Shown here: positions 45,952-58,539 of the stretch, in pieces
Layout: every line of letters begins with the position of its first letter
How positions within the stretch are numbered: the stretch's first letter is position 1
Assembly: GCA_030549335.1 (NCBI GenBank)
Contig: CM060188.1
Span: forward strand, 70,152,696-70,216,695
Length of the DNA stretch: 64,000 nucleotides
From: Pontederia crassipes
Taxonomy: Eukaryota > Streptophyta > Magnoliopsida > Commelinales > Pontederiaceae
Direction of reading: 5' to 3'
The notes under the pieces: model-generated
Database searches by the model: none
The model's input: the letters and a program-made list of their open reading frames with translations, nothing else
Told to the model about the DNA's origin: nothing
Translations under genes and position numbers: made by a program

Positions 45952-46288
45952 CACCCCCTTCAAGTTGACACAGTTTATGTATATCATACATTCCAAGGCA
46001 ATCAATAAGTTTTTCATGTTGAGCAGAGCACAGTGCCTTTGTCATAACATGAGCTTGTTGATCCTTTGAAGGAATGTAACACGCCTGCAACAATTTGGAT
46101 TTGATTCTGTCTCGAATAAAATGGATATATGTGCCAATGTGTTTTGTCTTCTCATGGAAAACTGGATTGGTTGCAATATGTAAAGCTGCTTTATTATCAC
46201 AGAAAATTATAGTTAGCTGAGATGGATTAAAACCAATATATGCAAGTATTCCTTCAATCCATATAATTTCTGAAGTGGTATCTGTCAT
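45932..46288 (-). pseudogene. copia RNase H remains
   Basis: A frame of 118 residues with EIIWIEGILAYIGF, IFCDNKAALHIATNPVFHEK and TKHIGTYIHFIRDRI, the standard end of copia pol before the 3' LTR. Part of the copia element at 45759-50518. Confidence 0.9.
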
Positions 46289-46353
46289 ACTTCTACATTT
46301 TGCTTCTGCAGAACATCAAGAAACTATTTTTTGCTTCTCTGCCTTCCATGAAA

Positions 46354-47247
46354 TCAAATTATTTCCCAATTTGATACAATATCCTGTGACTGATTTTCTT
46401 GAAATGGGACACGATGCCCAATCTGAATCACAAAAGGCTTCAATTCTACCATAAGAAGTGGCCTTGTACAAAATTCCAATCCCTGGTTTTCCTTTGATAT
46501 GCTCACAACTCGTTTAGCAGCTTCCATGTGAGATTCCTTGGGTGAATGCATAAATTGACTAAGAGTTTGTACAACATACACGATATCAGGCCTAGTCATA
46601 GTTAAGTACTGCAAACGCCCTATCAATCTTTGATAAGTAGATGGATCAATCAGGGCCTTGTCTTCTGTATTAATATTTAGAAACTTATCATATTCAAGGG
46701 AAGTGAATTTTTTATTAACTTCCAATGGAGTACAACAGTCCTGTTCAGATATCAATTCTAATGCATACTTTCGTTGATTCCGTGTCATTCCAGTCTTGTT
46801 CCTTGCAATTTCAATACCTAAGAAATATTTCATTTCTCCCATATCCTTAATTCTGAAGTTCTTTTTCAACACACCCTTTAGCTCATTGATCAGAAAGAAA
46901 TCATTCCCAGTAATGAGAATATCATCAACATATATAAGCATCAAAACAATCCTATCACAATTCCTTTTGGTAAAGAGTGAGTAATCATTTAAACTCTGCA
47001 CATATCCATTATTAATCAGGGCTGAAGTCAACTTACAATTCCATTGCCTGCTAGCTTGTTTGAGTCCATATAAAGACTTATTCAATTTGCACACTTGTTG
47101 ATTTTCTTTCCTGTGAAAGCCTTGAGGTAATTCCATATATACCTCCTCCTCTAAATCTCCTTGTAAGAAGGAATTATTAATAGCCATTTGAAAAATGGGC
47201 CAAGAATGCATTATTGTCAAAGCTAATGTTATCCTGACTATTGTCAT
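46354..47247 (-). pseudogene. copia reverse transcriptase remains
   Basis: A frame of 297 residues with the copia RT signatures NNSFLQGDLEEEVYMELPQG, LNKSLYGLKQASRQWN, the catalytic IYVDDILITG, and MGEMKYFLGIEIARN, then the post-RT region (YQRLIGRLQYLTMTRPDIVY). Part of the copia element at 45759-50518. Confidence 0.9.
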
Positions 47248-48426
47248 CTTTGCCGCAGGAGAAAAAGTTTCATAGTAATCAGTCCCATATTATTGATTGT
47301 AACCCTTTGCAACTAATCGAGCTTTGTATTTATCCAGAGAACCATCGGCAAAATATTTGATTTTATAAATCCATCGACATCCAATTGCCTGATACCTACT
47401 GGCAGTTTTGTTAAAGTCTAGGTTTGATTGATTTCTAATGCTTGAATTTCATCCTTCATAGTTTGAACCCAATTATTATCTAAATTGGCTTGCTCATAAG
47501 TATGTGGTTTCTTGATATCAGAGATGGATGCCAAAAAACATTGATACTGCTGAGATAAATTCTTGTAAGAAACATAATGTGCAATGGGATAAAGTACCTC
47601 TGTCACATTTCCTCTCTTCTGAGAAGTTGAAGGATTGATAGATGTAAAAGCATAGTGGAGTAGTGTCCTTCTGTTAACAAAGGACTGTCATGATCTGTCC
47701 TTCTGTTAACAAATAGGAGGTTTGGTATGCCTTAATGGCCTTCTGATCTATCCTTCTGTTGAGATGATCTGCATTGGAGGATGGACTAGACATAGAAAAG
47801 GATGGAGAAACAAAAGAAAGTGGGACATTTAGTGAAGATGGAGACATTGAAGAACTGGAAAGAGAGAAGGAAGGATCTGGAGTAGTGTCCATAGGAACTT
47901 CAGACAATGAATGATTACTGTTATCATTGGGAGTCACAGTAATATCATTATTATCAGAAACATGAACTGAAGAATCATTTTTAAACAAAGGACTGTCATG
48001 ATGCAAGGACAAAGAAGTGCTATTAGAATGGAAAGGAAATGCATTCTCATGAAAAACAACATATCTGTTAACAAAGAATTTGCGTTGAATTGGATCATAG
48101 AGTCTATATCCTTTCTAGGTGGGAGAATACCCCATAAAAATACAAGATATGGCTCGTGCTTCAAATTTGTCTTTGAAATTCACATCAGTGGCAAAAGCTT
48201 CACATCCAAACACTCTCAAATTGGCATATTGTGGGGCTTTGTGGTAGAGATTTTCATATGGTGTCAAATTGTTCAGGATAGAAGATGGAATCCTATTAGC
48301 TAAATAGACATATGTTTGAACGCATTCACATTCACCCCAGAAGGTTAGAGGAACATTAGAATGAAATTTTAATGCCCTCGCGATGTCAAGGAGATGCCTA
48401 CATTTTCTTTCAACAATACCATTTTG

Positions 48427-49195
48427 CTATGGGGAATAGACATAGTTGGTTTCATGAATTATGCCAAGGGAAGACAAAAAAGTATTCCACCGAGAATTGC
48501 AAAATTTAGAACCATTATCAGTTCTTATTCTTTGAATAACACCTTGAAATAGAGTATGAACATATGATACAAATTGCTGAAGGAAAAAAAATGTATCACT
48601 TTTGAACTGCATCATGAAAATCCAAGTATATATGACGTTATCATCAACAATGGTAAGATTTTATTGATATGTGTTGGGTAATTATATGTCCCCATACATC
48701 CATGTGCAACAAGTTAAAAGGTTCTTTAGCAAGAGAAGTACTATTTGAAAAAGATAAACGAGTTTGTTTGGCTAGTGGGCAAATGGAACATTTCAATGTT
48801 TTATTGATATCATCATAATTTGAAAGAAGAGATAAAAGTTTCAATTTGGAAAAAGATGTATGACCAAGTATGAGATGCCAAAGGTTACAAGATGAACTGT
48901 AAGAAGTAAGGGAAACAAAAGGCTGAGGACAATTGAGGAAAAAATGTTGTCGATTGTCATCAACATTGAGCTCAACTGGAAGGCTATTAGCAACATGTCC
49001 ATCATTCCTGCCATGCATCAGGTAATAAAGCTCATTCTTTTCCTTACCAATCCCCATCACCTTCCTATTGGAGAGGTCCTCTAACACACATGAATTAGAG
49101 AAAAAAGTTACTGAACAGTTCAGATCCTTGCACAATTGTGAAACTACTAACAAGTTGACTCTAAAGTTGGGAACACATAGCACATTGTCTATCAT
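48427..49195 (-). pseudogene. copia GAG-pre-integrase and integrase remains
   Basis: Frames show the pre-integrase region (DNVLCVPNFRVNLLVVSQLC, LWHLILGHTSFSKLKLLS) with the C-X2-C type zinc segment CSICPLAKQTRLSF, then the integrase core start (NLLHMDVWGHI) and IRTDNGSKFCNSRW. Part of the copia element at 45759-50518. Confidence 0.85.
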
Positions 49196-49449
49196 TTTCT
49201 ATGGAAGAATCATATAACCTCCTGTATGAGTAACTTTTGTCGAACTTCCATCTAGCATTTTTACTATATGAATAGGTTCTTTGATTTTGAGAATTGTTAA
49301 CAAGTTTGTGGATGAACACATATGATTAGTTGCACTAGTGTCTACAACCTTCTTCATTTGTTGATGCATTTAGTGCCACTGATAGACCTGCCATATTAAC
49401 TTTGGCTTATGTGCTTGATTCAGCATCTTGAGTCTTTGACTAAACTGTT

Positions 49450-50252
49450 CTAAAGTACATTTTTAGCAGACCCTGAATTATCTGAAATTTTAGTACCGAT
49501 AACATTAGCATTATTTGCAGAACTACTCTGTCTAATTGGTTTCTTTTTGAATTTGTAATCAGGAGGATAATCAATTAGTTTGTAGCAAGATTTTTTGTCA
49601 TGGTCTTTAATGTGGCAGTGATCACAAATGAGATTCCAATTTCTCTTGGGTTTAGATGCATAGTTTGATGAAGTTTCAAAAGGTATCATTGAAGTAATGC
49701 CAGAATTGATTCCTCTTTGACTTTCCTCTTGAAGTAACATGGAATAAGCCTGATTTACTAAAGAATTGATATTTGACTTCTTGTCTGAGCATATGTGTCA
49801 TTCAATTCCATCAAGAATTGATATAGATGCATGTCTAGATTAAACTGCACATACTTAACAAATTTATCACACGAACAGGAAGGCAGCTCTATAATAGATG
49901 ACATTTCATCCCAATGATATTTCATTTTTGTGAAATATGTAGATATTGTCATATTTTCCTGATGTAAGGTATAAATTCCTTTTAAGATTTGAAATATCCT
50001 AGTTCCATAAGGTTTATCAAACCTTGCCTTCAGATCTGCCCACACTAAAGATGCATTATCAGAGTAAACTACTCCACTCAACAGATCATTAAAAACTGCA
50101 TTCATGATCCATGATAGAACGATCAAACCCCTTAAAGGATTGTGGGAATCCGCAATCAGAGATAACCTGGGACTCGCGCTGATCAAGATGTCTGAACAAC
50201 CAGATTCAACCCCAATGGTGAAGGCGCTGCGATAGCGTCGGTGAACTCTCAC
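49450..50252 (-). pseudogene. copia gag remains
   Basis: Frames show the gag body (RGLIVLSWIMNAVFNDLLSG, YNASLVWADLK-type region with DLKARFDKPYGTRIFQILKG) and a zinc-knuckle segment (CDHCHIKDHDKKSCYKL). Part of the copia element at 45759-50518. Confidence 0.85.
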
Positions 50253-50297
50253 GAATCAATGCTCACAAGAATCAATGTGATTCTTACTCTGATACCA

Positions 50298-50518
50298 TGG
50301 TAAGAAGATTCAACTAGTACCAGTAGAGAATTGTTTGTAACATGTAGAACCATATGGAAGTAGAAGTTTATTACCAAAAACATATTTACAACTTGTAATG
50401 ATCATAGTTATTTATACATGACAGTTATAACTATCGTCTCACAAACCAAATGCCACGTGTACTAATCTTTCTTATATGTACAATTATAGTATACGTGTTC
50501 AACTTGTATGACTCAACA
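50298..50518 (-). repeat. 5' LTR of the copia element
   Basis: Plus-strand TGGTAAGAAGATTC to TGACTCAACA, next to the primer-binding site at its left edge. Confidence 0.85.
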
Positions 50519-50830
50519 CAGGCGTCGGATGTGGCCGCCTGCGGTGCCAAATCCTCGTCAGATCTGGTTTTGGCGACCAAGGACTTCGACTCCGATTGGC
50601 TCGCGCCTTCGACGACTCTCTGTATGCAAGATCGGCAGCCAATGGCTCGATCCAACTGGTGGATCCGGCCAGATTTTTGGCGGGAAAAAATGATGGAAAG
50701 TTTAATAGCAAATATTTAATAATACAATAAAATTACATATTTAATAAAATGTTGACACGTGGTTTATTTGTTTTAAAATTGAGTATAATACATTATTTAC
50801 TAAAAATAATAATAGTTATTGATCTTAGTT

Positions 50831-53159
50831 ATACTAAGGCTGTGTTTGGCGCTGATTTGACTGTGAAGTTCTCGATGTGTGTTTGGCGAAGTTCAACGCC
50901 GAAGGGAACAATTTCATCTTATTTGATGTTTAAATCCAACAAAGTTCTAATATCGACAACTCTATCTTAGGTGCGAGGATGATGTTCTGTTGCAACTAAT
51001 CTAACTCAACAAACCAATGAGCATCAGCTGGTGATATACTCTTATGATGCTATATTCCTATTCATCAAGTATCATTTAACAAATTCAGTTAAGAAGTCAT
51101 TGGTCAATAATTTATGTGCCAACTTGGATCTTACCAATCTAAGTCTATAGCATTTCATGATGAAATGAAGGTCGAGAATATGAGGTCGAATTAACATTAC
51201 GGGCTCAAAAAGTGAACAAATGTTGACTATAGTGGGACACAAGTTAGCTCATATATGCCCATTCCAGCGTCTATTTACAAACATCAAACTATAAGATCCT
51301 AATTCACAAAAATCGAAAGTTTCATAAGGATGCAGAGTGTGATAAGGCGAAAGCAACTTATATAAGAAAGTAGACAAGCTATCCTAACAACAAAAAAAAA
51401 AGGTTATTAAGAACTCACAATTCAACATAAGTTTCATTCTAACACTTGAGCACATCTTAGAAGTAATCTCCACTAAAAATTTTAAGAGTGTAGAAAACAT
51501 ACAGATAATACATATGGCAAAAACCAACATACATATCAGTCCACAATTAACTTTAGCAACATAAGTTCAGCAAGGGGCGCCAAATGGCAAAAGGTTATCA
51601 TTTTGTTCAACATATGTCAACAAATAAGCTTAATCCACATATGACAATAACATGCAAGGGACAGTCCAACAAAAGGATACATGATTGTCCCACACAGTCA
51701 CACCAGTCAACAATATAACAATACCAGGTAACCAAGTACATATTACACACAATATTTTGCTTCAAGCCTCCCTACAACAACAACCAATTATAAAAACCGA
51801 GTGCATGTGAAATGAGGGCACACAATGGTAGCACTGCGAAATTACTCCTACACTTGCACCTACAATTCATCGAAGGGACTCGGTCATCGGCTTCAACTTC
51901 CCCTAGTTCAAGATACTTCGATTGTGGCTCAATAGTAGATGGATCTTAACATGTGCTAAAGTAATTTTCCAACGAAGTAGAGGCTGCATCAAAGGTATCA
52001 AATTTCTTATATGCATAGTAGCGATACCAAACACCTGCGCTTAACAATATGCTCACGTGTCATATACCTGGGCTTGCAGCCTTCGTAGATAGCATAATAT
52101 TTTTTTTGTTGTCGTTCTAATTCTCCGTGCCTTGATATCCTACAACATGAATAAATTTGAGCAAATAAGGACCTAGCCTACCATGCTGCATGTAACAAAA
52201 TTAACATACTTAAAGGTCGATTATGACAAATTGCTTGCCAAGTACTATTGTTAAAATAATGATTCATTAAAAAAGACTAACAATGTGGATTACTTGGATA
52301 TGAATCATGAATTACCTTTCAGCATATGTTACACATTACTTAGCAACATATCATACTATGTTGTCCACTGTCAATCCATTACATTGAAATTTGAAATAGT
52401 TGACCACCTCATGCTAAAACATGATAGGAGCTATGCTATGTTGGTTTTTTACACTATGGCTGGTTATGTTGCTTCTTTAGACTATGGTCATGTCCTTAGT
52501 TTCAAGTGGCATTTGCTTACCCTCTAACATACTAATGATAGGAGCTAGGTTTTTGTATTTTGAAGAAGTGAGGGAACTAGGTTGGAGTTCTACAAATTTC
52601 TCCGGTAAAAGGAAAAAAAGGAAAAGTTGTAGGTTGTCTTGCTTTTTATATGAATATATCTACTCCTAATCATGAACATATTACAATTACTCCATTCAAG
52701 TGCTTTGTTCGTATAGATCATGTAGAGGTCAGCTTCTTTCCTTTGTTAGGTGCACTTAAACTTGTCATTTATGGGAGAAAATAAGGAAAAAAATGTATGC
52801 AACTTGTGAGTGCACGCACGAGCTCAGGAACTTGGATTTGGTGCTTTACAAAATGAAACCAATGTGAATGCTGCATGCTTTAATTAAATGACCGAATGCA
52901 CAAGAGTCATATAAAAAGATGCCTAAAGCTGCAACATATATTTATGGATTGTTATCCGTGGATTGTACTAATGGACACAAATAATTCAATGGTTAAATGA
53001 GTAAATGCACAAGAGTCGAAGAATAATTAATAATAGTGAAATCAGATTACATACCTAAAGTTGTATCCTAATACCATTCTAACTATTTGATACACACTGA
53101 AGTAGGTGAAACTACAAGATAAGGTACTAGCATAAATATATAAAGAGACTATTCATAAT
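50831..53159. other. Non-coding stretch; possible PIF/Harbinger left side
   Basis: No gene was recognised in 2.3 kb. At 50836-50851 TAA is followed by GGCTGTGTTTGGC, which resembles a PIF/Harbinger terminal repeat with its TAA target site. A decayed PIF/Harbinger transposase lies beyond the large LTR element at 62130-63430. This stretch could be the other side of that transposon, but no matching right terminus was found. Confidence 0.35.
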
Positions 53160-55151
53160 GACTCGCATAAAGTGTGTATATCATTAAAACAGAAGAATGT
53201 CGAATTAAGTTTTAAATTTATAAATCATCTACACTATTACTACGAGAACCAAAAGTATACATCGTGTATCATTGTAGTGCTTGAGGGTCGATCCACAGAG
53301 ACAAAATTAAAATGTTTACACTTAATTAAACTGTTTGAAGGAAAAATATAAGTCTATGAGTGTGGTTCAAAATGAGAAAGTGAAATGCTACAAACTAAAA
53401 ATCACAATAAGTAAGACTACACTAATTTTTATGAGTTTTTAATTAAAATTAGACAGAGTTTACTAAGGCCGGGGGAATGTTTTCACTTGGAACTTACGTC
53501 CTCTGAATTTCATTTAGGATAAAAACGATTGAATGCCCCTTTCACGTGTGTACATGATTAACCTGATGGAAAAGACACTAGACTCTACTACCACACTTGT
53601 GTTGGCGGAAGGCCTGTGTTGCACACGTGAAATGGATTCTTAAAAAGGAGTACATGTTATCATTATAGTACGAATTGAGCTTTTCTAGGGATTTGAGCTT
53701 AAGCCTCGTGTTCACCAAGTATCTCGAACATTCCAAAGGATACGCCCAAGGCAAGGAGGCTACGGTCGGCTCACGCTTGCCTCAGGGGAATATGGATCGT
53801 CCTCCTGGGCAGAATGCATGATACTAATATTTTTTAGACGGACTAAATGCTTTTAAAGGAGAAGATAAAGAGATCAAACGCAGTGATGGTGAAATAGAAA
53901 CACGCGATCATCCTCCCTTGAAATCGTTTGAGGTAATCCCAAATCAATTCGGTCATTTATTGCTAGAAATCCGGAGCGCACACAATCTTTTCAGACCACG
54001 GGTCAAAGGATGAACGACGTTTAGACCAAAACTATGGAGAATCTCATCACTGATTTTACTTAAACCAATGTTATGAATCACTACTTGCCTTAGGTTAGAT
54101 TTCTCCACGTTCGATCATGATGGAGCCTATAATGTCCCTATGGTCGGCGATGCAAGGCAGCAAGTGATTCAAAAAACTTCTCATGACATACAACTACAAG
54201 GAAAACCCGAAAAACACGCAAGGAACTATCTTCATCCAAGCTTGATTTCTCCACGTTCGGTCACGATGAAACCTACAACATCCCTATAGTCGGGAGTGCA
54301 GGGTGAAGATAGTTCATGAACTCAAATCCATATAAAGATCCAAAAGATAGATGACTGAACAGTGAAAATAGGGACCTGATTGATATCATCAAAACGCAGA
54401 AAAGCTCAACATTCAATGAGTCATCAAAACATCAAAGAAGATAAGATCAGAGTACGAAAGTCATGATCAACATCCCCAGCCATTAGTTGGCTAGTTAGTT
54501 ACACATATTGCTCTTTTATACCCCAAGTGAGTGTGTCACATGTCCATTACTTTTTCAGCTACTTTCTCATCTCTTTCTTTAGCTTTTTTAGCCAACAAAA
54601 GATGCTTTGTGGTCCTGCATGAATGTTGCTTTATAGCTTGCCACATGTCCAACTTTTCCAGCAAAAAAGAATCTTTTGGTGTTCCTTCTTTGTTGTCTTT
54701 TTCTTTGTTTGCCACCTTTCAACTGTCCCAATAACTTTTTTTGTCCACATCTGCCCATGAAGGTGTAGAGGAAGCTTCCTCTCTTTTGTGCAATGGAATC
54801 TACTATGCTAACGTGGGAAGGCATGTTTCTCTTTGTTGTTTATTGCTTTCATCTGTCTTGAAATTTGTCTAAGTGTCCGGGTTGGGGGAATACACTCGTA
54901 TTGTCCTTTATGCATGCGTGTGGGGGCGCATACACCTAAATACCCCTATGAATTATCGATTGAGATTTCTGCATGGAAAACAATCAACACAAGTAATAAT
55001 ATCTCAGAAATATGATATTTAGAAGATGGATGCGGAAAAATAATAAAAGTTATATTTTCAATAGCATGTGTTCAAGCATGAGAATATAGTAAAACATGGA
55101 ATAAATGCATATTGAACATAGATGAAAAGTATACATAATTTCTCCACATCA
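53160..55151 (-). repeat. 3' LTR of the LARD-like element
   Basis: Plus-strand TGACTCGCATAAAG to CCACATCA. Aligns with 59836-61985, being about 160 bp shorter overall. Confidence 0.9.
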
Positions 55152-55450
55152 ACTCCCCCCGAACTTAAAACTTTGCTTGTCCTCAAGCAAAATTAGGAAA
55201 AAAGTTTTCACGTTTTTCATGAGCACATTATGCATAAAGCTATATCTCAAGAATCAAATGTGGAGAAATCATAAATGTTGTATTTTAATAATAAAGCATG
55301 TGTTCGAGCATGAAGACATATCAAAACATGAGATAAATGCATGCTGAACCTATATGAAAAGCATAGATAAATTATCCACATCAACCCCCCCCCCCCCCCC
55401 CAAAAAAAAAAAAAAAAAAAAACTTAAAGCTTTGTTTGTCCTCAAGCAAA
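55152..55450 (-). repeat. Tandem copy of the LTR edge and polypurine tract, with C17/A21 run
   Basis: About 130 bp of the LTR's right edge (AAGCATGTGTTC..., ending CCACATCAAC) plus the adjoining tract and the words TTTGTTTGTCCTCAAGCAAA recur about 235 bp further right. In the second copy the tract has become 17 C followed by 21 A (55385-55422). Confidence 0.8.
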
Positions 55451-57028
55451 ATTAGGAACTTAGGGTCAAAAGTTTCTAAATTTTCATGACCACATATGCA
55501 TAACACTACATCTCTCTTGCCTTCACACTTCACCTATCTAAACATTATTTATACATTTAAGGCCCTTTAATCCCTGAATTAGTAATTACTGAAGCAATTA
55601 CTCCATGGATGTCAAATGAGACCACCCTACAGAACATCCACATAATTTCCCCAAAGAACATGCACATTCACATAACATATATTAACACGAAAAGATGATA
55701 TGCACATGTAGGGACACTTACCTATCCCTTTATTAAACAAACTTTCTTTTTTTATTTACCCTTGTTTTTCTTTTCTTCTTTTATTTTTCTTGCTGCCAGG
55801 ACTTCTCTTCAATTGTCTATTGAGAAACTGAAAAGAAAAAGAGAGTTTCCACTTAGCATTTTCCTTACCTTTCTTCCAAGAATACTCAGCTTGGGTGCTA
55901 GTGGTGCCATGCATAACATACTCTTATCTTTCACAAGTAAGATGATAGAGGAATAGTTATTCAAAATAGAAAAGTTGCCTACAACGTTCCCCACATTTTT
56001 TTCTTAGAATACTTGTATGATGCACTTGGGACTTTTATTAAAGAAAGATCAAAAATATTTCTCAATATACAAAAGAAGAGAAGTGTAGAAATGAAGACTA
56101 CAACTATACAATTTACTTTTATTACACTGTAGCGGATCATAGTTTAGTATCATACAAATAGTTGAATGCAAGATCCTAGATGGGGTTATGTGGAGGGTCA
56201 GCTTACATGTCATATGCTTTGATTTCAGGTCAGGGTCATTTATGTGATTATGTTTTACCTCAGGAATGTTCAAGATAGATTAGACATGAAAGCTATAAGA
56301 TCAATAATATCATGTATAACGTTTCCTAATATGTGATTGATTACATGCAAAAGTCTAAATGGGTTTTGAAAGCTATCATAAATAGATTTTCAAAAAAAAA
56401 TTGAAAAAAATTCAAAATTTTAGTAACAGTGGCAGATTTCAAAACTTTGGCAATAATGGTAAATTTTATAATTTCAAAAAGATTAGAAAAAAATTAATCA
56501 AATCACAATGGTATGTTCTATGAAAAATCATGACAATTAGGTTTAAAGAAACATGCCATCGGGCTCCCCAAAACTTAAGCACAACACTGTCCTCACTGTT
56601 GGTTAAGTTGGGAGAGACTGAATTATCAAATGGGGGAAGACGAGTGTGTATTGGGCAAACGTTTGCTTCTTTAATTGTTCTTTCGTGATTTCAGCACTCC
56701 TTGAAATGTGGATCAATAAATTACTCTCCTTGACTGCATAGAAAAATATTTGATCATTGTTAGGTTTCATAAGTAACAAACATTAGAATTGACAAGGAGG
56801 AGAGTGTGAAATCAGTGGCATCTCTTTGTTTGGGGCAGGGTTCAGTAATATGTGGTTTCAGTAGAGGTGTGGGACTCCCTAACAATTGTTGGGGCTGCTT
56901 GATTCCTGCAAAATAGAAAAAAAGAAAATAAACTCATTAGGTTGGATTGTCTCCCAACAAGTGTCATTATTTATAGTCTTAGACTAGACTCAGTGACTTA
57001 AAATCCATATCTTCAACTTGTTGGGTAT

Positions 57029-57445
57029 TTAGTTATGTCCATCAAATTTGATCATCTTTCCTCTATCAAATACAAAGGTCCTCGGTCCATGTTTCACTCT
57101 AAATAGTTTGGACAAAATAGAGTTTAGCTTTTTAAAAAATAACTTGAGCCTCTTGAGTAATTGACTTTCAACTTTAGCTTTGCTCTCTTCCTTCAAGGTT
57201 CTGTGCTCCTTTAGAAATTCTTCCTCTTGATATAAGCTTTCAGATTTTTCAAGATCTCCATGTTGCTTCAGCAACCACTTCTTAATTTGTCTCTTTATAA
57301 GAGTGGGTGCTGTCATTTTTTCAAATTTTGGATCCTGAGCTTTGTCTTCAATTACAATTAACCTTTCTTCATATTCTAGTTTCTGCATTTCTTCCATGTA
57401 AACTTTATCTTGTATCTCAGTAGGCTGAAATTTCTCATCTTGCAA
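57029..57445 (-). CDS. Charged coiled-coil frame inside the LARD-like element, function unknown
   Basis: A frame of 138 residues beginning MQDEKFQPTEIQDKVYMEEM. It is rich in Glu, Lys and Leu with heptad-like spacing, so probably a coiled coil, and ends FVFDRGKMIKFDGHN. Shorter frames of similar composition lie on the same strand up to about 58505 (one has NSYHLSGKPKYDNWDSF). None shows a recognised gag or pol motif. It may be a worn gag-like or element-specific gene. Confidence 0.4.
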   Translation of the reverse strand: MQDEKFQPTEIQDKVYMEEMQKLEYEERLIVIEDKAQDPKFEKMTAPTLIKRQIKKWLLKQHGDLEKSESLYQEEEFLKEHRTLKEESKAKVESQLLKRLKLFFKKLNSILSKLFRVKHGPRTFVFDRGKMIKFDGHN

Positions 57446-58539
57446 AGTCCTTTGTTGGGTTGTGCAAAATGTGTCTTCAGCTTCTGGACATTTTGGGGAA
57501 TAGTGGAGTTAGTATTGGCAATTGAGAAGTCCTGATAGCTTTCTTAAGATTCGGGTGTAGACTCCTCCTTTTGAATGACCTCTATGTGTTGAGTTGTTGC
57601 CTTCCTTTCAGCCTTTTTCATTGCATCATCAGTTTTGAACTCTTCAGCTTCTTCATTCTGGATTCCAATGAAATGTTTAAATGCATAGAGCTCTTATTCT
57701 TCAGTTCGTCTTTTACTTTCAAGTGGAATGATCTGAGCTTGTTCAGAATAAGTATGAAGTGATTGCTAGAAAATTTCTTCCTCCAAGATTTTTGTTTTAG
57801 CTTCCAGACTTTCAACCTTCTCAAAAAACTCCATCAATGATGCATTCTGCATTTCATGTTGCTTAATAAACTTCTCCATCATCAACTCCATGTTTGACTT
57901 CTCTTTCAGTGAAGTTATAGGATTTGGGAGGCTCCATTGATTGTGTTGTAGCTTGCTGAAATTGAACATCCAACGATCTTGATTGTGTTTCAAGTTCCTC
58001 CACCTTTGTAGATAGCTTCTGTTGCTTGTCTATCATCTTTTGCATTATAGCTTTTAGTTTCAGATGACTGGTGTTGTTGAAGATCAAGTGGAATTACATA
58101 TGTTGATTCGGTTGGAAGGAATGATTCTACTTGAGTGTACAACTGAAGGTGTGCATCTTGATCATAAATTACAAGGTGATAGTACTATTCATTCCAAAAC
58201 ATATTGTCTTGATAATTCCATGGATTTAGATCCTGAGCATATGGACTAGAAAACTGGTTTCTCCATTGACAACTATGATTATCCATGTGAAGCTACCCAT
58301 ATGATTCATCATGATTGTAGGATTGTAGTTGGCTGCAAAAGACTTGGGAAGTTGTGGGAGGTTTCAGCTTGAACTTTGCAAATGCATTTTCCACTATGGT
58401 TTCAACTTTAGAAGCAAAACTGTCCCAATTATCATATTTTGGTTTTCCACTTAAATGATAAGAATTTTCCACATCATGTATCGAACTTTGAAAATTCCAA
58501 TTCATCTCTCAAATCTGAAATGTTTCCTGCACAGTTGAA

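Larger units (their letters stand above)
45759..50518 (-). mobile_element. Ty1/copia retrotransposon with short LTRs, decayed
   Basis: A minus-strand element of about 4.8 kb. The 5' LTR is at 50298-50518 and the 3' LTR at 45759-45951. The initiator-Met primer-binding site (CTCTGATACCA on plus) is at 50287-50297. A polypurine tract (AAGGGGG on minus) borders the 3' LTR. Gag, integrase, RT and RNase H occur in copia order. The LTRs differ at about 8 of 190 aligned sites (about 4%), suggesting roughly 1.5 million years at a grass-type rate. It is broken in many places. Small size and short LTRs resemble the Ale group. It interrupts the CACTA-like remnant. Confidence 0.9.
44894..50830 (+). mobile_element. 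CACTA-like element remnant, one end only, interrupted by copia
   Basis: Starts CTCTACAAGAAAATTACG, a variant of CACTACAAGAAAA. CGACGATATTTGCGAC and CCGTCAGTAATT subterminal words follow, then a CT-rich tract (about 45340-45510) and a GC-rich GGATCCGA/GATCCGACC repeat (about 45540-45758). The GC-rich repeat resumes after the copia element (50519-50690). The same CT/GA-rich tract and GC-rich core order, inverted, occurs in the CACTA element at 23321-30789, so both are one family. No transposase and no right terminus were recognised. The right limit is approximate. Confidence 0.5.

Noticed and set aside
54531-54734. Similar small plus-strand frames at 54531-54734 and 61332-61562 that looked like a conserved paralogous pair
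   Set aside because: They are the same stretch of the two LTRs of one element, so similarity reflects LTR duplication, not protein conservation.
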